Positions 59,601 through 64,000 of a DNA stretch of 64,000 nucleotides are shown here, one piece after another. The stretch spans positions 62,001 through 126,000 of the forward strand of contig JBBHKE010001371.1 of assembly GCA_037447655.1 (NCBI GenBank), written 5' to 3'. A program made the position numbers and the translations under genes. Source of the DNA: Zygnema cylindricum (lineage: Eukaryota; Streptophyta; Zygnematophyceae; Zygnematales; Zygnemataceae). Every line of letters begins with the position of its first letter. The first letter of the stretch is position 1. A model generated the notes under the pieces. It saw only the letters and a list, made by a program, of their open reading frames with translations, made no database searches and had not been told where the DNA came from.

Positions 59601-60194
59601 AATCACTTCACTCTGGGAAAAGATAAAGTGTTTAAAAAAAGGACCTCGATATCTCCTTACGTATTTTTTTTAAATTGTTGGTCCCTCAAAATCCCCATAA
59701 AAATGTTAAAAGGAGAATAATGGATAAATTTTAATTTATTTATTGATTTATTTATTTTTTTAATTTGTTGTCTTCTACCTTGGAGGGAAAAAAAGATGAA
59801 AAGCAATTATAGTGTGGAACAAAAAAATAAAGCAAAAAGAAGAAGAACAGACCACAAAAAATAACATATTTGGATAAAAGGAAAAAAGAAAAAAAAACAC
59901 GGAAGAACGAAAAACACACGAAGGGAAAAAAAATAAAATAAAATATCAAATACCTTTCCAAGAAAGCAAATTCCTTGAGAATCTCGTCTTTTCTGATTCG
60001 GAAGATTCAAAGATTCCGCGATTCGTCGAACTTCTGACTGCTTTCATATAAGACAAAAAAGAAAAAGGAAAAAATAAATAAATACCTAAAATAAAATAAC
60101 AAAATAAAGGGGAGCGTTGGGCGGGAGGGGAGGGGAGGCGAGGGGAGGGGAGGGGAGGGAGACAGGAAATAAAAACAAACAAAAGCAACAAAAA

Positions 60195-60244
<50 letters not shown>

Positions 60245-63200
60245 AAAAAAATCTAAAAAAAAGGGGTCAAAAAAATGGGTCTCCTTAAAAATACGGAAGT
60301 GGGAAAAGAGGGGGAGAGGGAGAGGCACAGGGAGAGGGGGAGAACAAGAGGGAGAAGGGGAGAGGGAGAGGGAGAGGGAGAGCGGAGGAAGGAGAGGGAG
60401 AGGGGGAAAGTGAGGAAAAAAGGGAGAGGGACAAGGAGAGGGAGCAAGGTAGGGAGAGGGCGAGAGAGAGAGGGAGGTGGAGAGAGGGAGAGGAGAAAGA
60501 GATGGAGAGAGGGGGAGAGGGATAGGGAATGGGAGGGATTGAAAGAGAGAGAGGGAGAAGGATGGGGAGGGGAGGAGGAGAGGGAGGGGAGGTAGAGAGG
60601 GAGAGGGAGGGAGGGAGGGAGAGGGAGAGGAAAAGAGAGGGAAAGGGAGAGGGAGGGGGAGGGGGGAGGGGAGAGGGGTGAGAGGGAGAGCTAGAAGGAG
60701 AGCCAGAGGGAGGAGGGAGAGGGAGAGGGAAAGGGAGAGGGGGAAGGAGAGAGGGAAAGGGGGGAGGGGGAGAGGGGGAGAGGGGGAGAGGGGGAGAGGG
60801 GGAGAGGGAGAGAAGGAGAGGGGGAGGGAAAGGTTATTGAGAAAGTAACTTTTATCAAGTAGAGATCTTTGTGAGAGGCGGGGAGCTTAGGACTTAGAAC
60901 AATTTCTGCAAAGAATGATTCACTATATTATGTACCATATGTAGCGTGGCAGTGGAAGAATGACAGTACAGGAGTACTACTACACTGTACCTCTACGGAA
61001 AACCATCTGCGGGTATTCCGGCGACCAAACGTTGCTATAATACGATATGCGGCAAAAGATCCAAAGAGTAATGAAGAATGAATCACACGGTAACAGTAAT
61101 TTCTGGATATTATGGAAGTACAACGTACCTGAGATTACATTTTAGGTCGGCGGATATTTCTGATCAAACGGCCTCTCGTCAACTTTGACTATTAGAGGGA
61201 CAAACACTACTCTATCTGACGCAATCATTGACAAAGATATTTTTGTTGGGTCTAGAAACTTTGTGCCGGCGACTAATTTTAGAAACTACAGATTGTCGCG
61301 ATGTGAATTAATTTTTAGTGTGCGTAATAGGAATGGTAGACACGGACAGGGAGTTACCTGAATTGTCCATAGGTAGGTAAGGTACAGTCGTACTATACTC
61401 AGCTGTGTTATTACTGTACTGCTAGTATAAAATAAACCTCTAGGACTTAGTTGATTTCCACAGTTCTTGTGCATCGTTTCCTTCAACGAAAAGCAGTTTT
61501 TAACAGTGCATATCTTTCTCATCTTATGTCCAATTGAATTGAAACTTTGTGAGCTTTTAAAAATTTATCAGTACTTAGTCTTAACCAAATTTCAGATTGT
61601 GGGTCAGTCTAGGAGGAAAGTATAAGGAGGCAGAAAGTTATGCTTTTCTGGTGCAACAGTTTAAGGTAAGCTTAGCTGTGAGAATTCTAACAATGGAGAA
61701 TTCTGAGCTAGAGGAGGGAGATGGAGCAGGAGAGGAGGGAGAGAGAGGGAGTGGGAGGGGGAGGGGGAGAGAGGAGGGGGAGGGGGAGGGAGAGGAAGAA
61801 AGAAAGGGAGAGGGAGGGGGAGAGGTAGGGAGAGGGAGAAGGAGAGGAGAGGGAAAAGGAGAGGGAGAGGGAGGGGAGAGGGAGGGGAGGGGAAGGGGAA
61901 GAATGAGATAGAGAAGGAGAGAGAGGAGGGGGAGGGGGAGGGGGTGGGGGGGGGGGAGAATGAGAAAGAGAGGGAGAGGGAGGGGGAGATAGAGGAAAAG
62001 AAGAGGAGAGGGAGAGGGAGAGGTAGAGGGAGATGGAGAGAGGGAGGGAAATGGAGAGAGGGAGGGAGGGAGAAAGAGGGAGAGGGAGGAGGGGGGTGGA
62101 GAGGGGGGGAATGAGAAAGAGAGGGACAGGGAGGAGGGAGAGGTAAAAGGAGAGGAAGAGGAAGAGGGAGAGGGAAAGGGAGAGGGAGAGGGAGAGGGAG
62201 AATGAGAAAGAGAGGGAGAGGGAGAGGGAGAGGGAGAGAGGGAGGGAGGAAGAGGGAGGGAAAAGGAAATGGGAGAGGGAGAGGGAGGGCAGGGGAGAGG
62301 GAGAGAGAGAAACAGAGGGAGAGTGACCTTTGTCTAAAACTCTATGCAATACCATAAATTCTTAAAAAATATAATAACCCTTAACACCTCTAAAGACAAA
62401 TAAACTCTTCCACTACCAAAAACCCTTCCTCACCCTTCAAAAATTCTTAGCAACACCCGAACACTGCAAAAATCCTAAACCCTGAAATTCCAAAACCAAA
62501 ACAACTTTCCAATAAAATCGACATGTTTGCTTTATTTTTTTGTTTTGGGTTTTACATACCTGATCGGCGGACAACTTAAGTCGCACAATTTCCTCTCTCC
62601 TCCCATCTTTCAATTCCTCTATCTCTCTCTCCACTTTTGCATAGTGCCCGGAAGCGACTCTGTCAAACTCTAAGAAGTCCACATGGTCATAAAAGGCTCC
62701 TAAAAATTGTCCAAAATAACAAAATAGAAAACATATATTTGAGTTTGATTCGATCTCAAATGTATAGCAAACGTGTTGGAAGTAACAATATAGGTTCAGT
62801 CTTGAATACATTGTAAAAGGAGTAAAGTAACGGTTCAGTCTCGAACGCATCGCAAAAAAAGTTTAAAGAAAAACATAAGATTCAGTCTGAAATTGAGCAC
62901 AAAACATTCGGAAATAACAAATTGGCTTTGCATACAAATCCATCTTAAAGTTGTTCAAAAAGTCTTCGGTAAGTGAAGAAAAAAATGATAACTTTTGTGT
63001 GGTAGCTTACATTTGTCATGTTGTCAAATTTTGATCTCCTCTTATATTTCTTTCTGTTGAGTTTATTTTATTTTCTGTTGACTTCATTTTACTTTCTAGC
63101 CATTTATACGACTTTCTAATATGTGATTTTATGACAAACCTAATGAAATATTCAAAATATAAAGATCTAAAGTTTGTAAATTTTCAGTTCATCTGTCTTA

Positions 63201-63790
63201 TCTCTCTCTTCGATCTTTATAATTTCTTTTAAAACCTCCAGACAGGTTGTTTGTCACCAAAAGGAGACATCTGACAAAAAATAATCAGCTTAAGTTAAAA
63301 AATATATAATTGTTTAGCAATCTTCCAGGGTTTAAAAAATTCTCCAAGAACTTTAGCTATTTTTATAGATATTTTTTAAGGGAATTATAGGGATTTGAAG
63401 GGTTTGTGTCGGTAACTCCCTATCTTAAGATGACTTTCATGGACCAAAAAACTGCCCAAAAACGTTAAAAATAACCTTTACAAATAATTCTTATACAATA
63501 CGGTCAGAATATTGTGCTACAATGCTCCACTACACTCATATTTACATATCTACTTGATTATTTTAGTCAACAATAGCTGAATTTTGAAACAAACCAGGTC
63601 ATTAAAGCTTTGACAACTTTCAACTTACCGAATTTGACGCGAGAATTGCACAAAATGTCGGGATTTGGAGTCCTCCCGGCTTGAATTTCCGCCACACAGT
63701 GGGTTACAACATGGTCCCAATATTCATTCGTCAAATGGACTACTCGAAGTTCAACACCGGCCTGTCCATCGCATCCGAAAAACTTAACTC
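56667..63790 (-). CDS. MNMA: tRNA-specific 2-thiouridylase (MnmA/TRMU), 3' part
   Basis: Puts sulfur on U34 of organellar tRNAs, using ATP and a persulfide donor (family knowledge). Exons on the minus strand, from the 5' side: ~63780-63629 (start unresolved), 62699-62560, 60037-59954, 59269-59118, 58313-58163, 57314-56667. Seen: [12 protein letters not shown] with the first catalytic Cys; [29 protein letters not shown] with the second Cys; [60 protein letters not shown]. Phases agree, but the exon for the KDQTYFLS...FPLG segment is absent between 62560 and 60037. The N-terminal SGGxDS ATP site lies beyond the right edge. After GSGVILEA there is a ~115-residue charged tail, partly low-complexity, absent from the family; its last 40 residues come from sequence duplicated at 52905-53030. 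Confidence 0.88.
57532..57967. mobile_element. hAT-like MITE (TAGTGTTGT family) in MnmA intron
   Basis: Ends TAGTGTTGTGCATCGG and a complement ending GACACAACACTA. Flanking 8-mers CCTAAAAC (57524-57531) and CTCAAAAC (57968-57975) match at 6 of 8. The interior consists of CGATAA/TTATCG-rich inverted motifs. Confidence 0.7.
58338..58570. repeat. GGGAGA tract (CCCTCT in sense) before the MnmA exon acceptor
   Basis: On the minus strand this is a pyrimidine tract ending ~25 bases upstream of the acceptor for the exon at 58313-58163. ORFs on both strands are compositional. Confidence 0.9.
58680..58830. repeat. AATAAT-rich simple sequence in MnmA intron
   Basis: Low-complexity A/T trinucleotide-like repeats with no fixed unit. 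Confidence 0.5.
59285..59470. repeat. degenerate ATTTGTAAAAA tandem array in MnmA intron
   Basis: About ten copies of a 15-18 base unit of the form GATTTGTAAAAAA, directly upstream (in sense) of the exon at 59269-59118. Confidence 0.7.
60117..60835. repeat. GGGAGG/poly(A)/GGGAGA tract in MnmA intron
   Basis: A GGGAGG-like block (60117-60160), a ~55-base A-rich run (60197-60251), then ~530 bases of GGGAGA-type repeat. In the gene's sense direction it is pyrimidine and lies upstream of the acceptor at 60038. Confidence 0.9.
60840..61700. other. unique sequence inside the MnmA intron
   Basis: The only non-repetitive part of the large 60038-62559 gap, and where the missing MnmA exon was expected; neither strand encodes it. 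A short frame at 61597-61665 on the plus strand has an AG before it and GTAAGC after it, but I do not recognise it. Confidence 0.4.
61715..62325. repeat. GGGAGA/GGGGGA purine tract in MnmA intron
   Basis: About 600 bases of purine repeat on the plus strand. It opens a 215-residue Ser/Leu/Pro frame on the minus strand that is purely compositional. Confidence 0.9.
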
Positions 63791-63955
63791 CTAAAACTGA
63801 GAATCTTAAACAGAGGAGAGAGAGAATTCAACACCAGTCTGTCCATCGCATCCAAATAATTCCTAAAGTTGAGAATTTTAGGAAGGAGAGAATTCAACAC
63901 CGGCTTGTCCGTCGCATCCGGATACTCCTGAAATCGAGAATTTTAGGAAGGAGAG
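63745..63955. repeat. three tandem ~65-bp repeats at the 5'-most visible MnmA exon
   Basis: The block TTCAACACCGGCCTGTCCATC-like occurs near 63748, 63822 and 63893, each followed by CGCATCC and a GAGAATTTTAGGAAGGAGAG-like spacer. The first unit is coding (CDGQAGVE on the minus strand), so the exon end itself seeds the array, and the acceptor cannot be fixed. Confidence 0.75.
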
Positions 63956-64000
63956 AATGATAGAATACTCTTAAACTCAAAAACATGTGCTCTTTAGATA

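Noticed and set aside
61597-61665. Possible plus-strand exon (AG before, GTAAGC after)
   Set aside because: Short, unrecognised, lying in an intron of a minus-strand gene, with no partner exon visible.
60841-61700. Missing MnmA exon in the only unique part of the intron
   Set aside because: I read the minus strand through and found no KDQTYF- or FPLG-like stretch.
58338-62325. CRISPR array or satellite centromere
   Set aside because: Repeats lack fixed-length unique spacers and a fixed monomer; they are simple GGGAGA-type tracts in a plant intron.
61708-62355. 215-residue Ser/Leu/Pro ORF on the minus strand
   Set aside because: Composition artefact of the GGGAGA tract; no domain-like sequence.

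Overview
This is a eukaryotic nuclear window, AT-rich and repeat-laden, from a green plant lineage (streptophyte: a land plant or charophyte relative; I cannot narrow it further). The reasons are spliced genes with many short exons, a nuclear CtpA protease with a plastid/lumen targeting leader, and a class III PI 3-kinase, a CWF19-like CCCH protein and an MnmA-type thiouridylase that all read as plant orthologues. One 10-base N gap (32127-32136) shows that it is a draft assembly.

Layout. 1-13.8 kb is a graveyard of DNA transposons: a 2.8-kb hAT element with a broken transposase, its short deletion derivative, hAT-type and Tc1/mariner-type MITEs, and nested PIF/Harbinger-like elements. 13.8-19.1 kb (+) is a complete 12-exon CtpA-type carboxyl-terminal processing peptidase gene. 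19.1-24.9 kb is a second transposon cluster with self-nested insertions. 24.9-37.5 kb (+) is the class III PI3K gene VPS34, with at least 16 exons; the exon encoding part of the helical domain is present twice around the N gap, and the activation-loop exon cannot be found. 37.5-42.2 kb is intergenic with MITEs. 42.2-42.9 kb (+) is an intronless gene for a four-span membrane protein of unknown function. 42.9-47.2 kb is mostly unannotated sequence with a LINE-like tail. 47.2-55.7 kb (+) is a 10-exon CWF19L1-like gene that contains a U12-type AT-AC intron, an apparent one-base frame break and a telomere-like repeat in a coding exon. 56.7-64.0 kb (-) is the 3' part of an MnmA/TRMU tRNA 2-thiouridylase gene, convergent with CWF19L1 and running off the right edge.

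The genes are functionally unrelated (lumenal proteolysis, endosomal/autophagic lipid signalling, membrane protein, mRNA-processing factor, organellar tRNA modification), as expected for a plant chromosome segment. The distinctive features are (i) at least six terminal-inverted-repeat families, several with clear target-site duplications and one with an empty-site comparison inside the window, and (ii) introns of the right-hand genes filled with (CT)n and CCCTCT-like tracts, mostly pyrimidine-rich on the transcribed gene's sense strand and often just upstream of the 3' splice site. No new multi-gene system was found.
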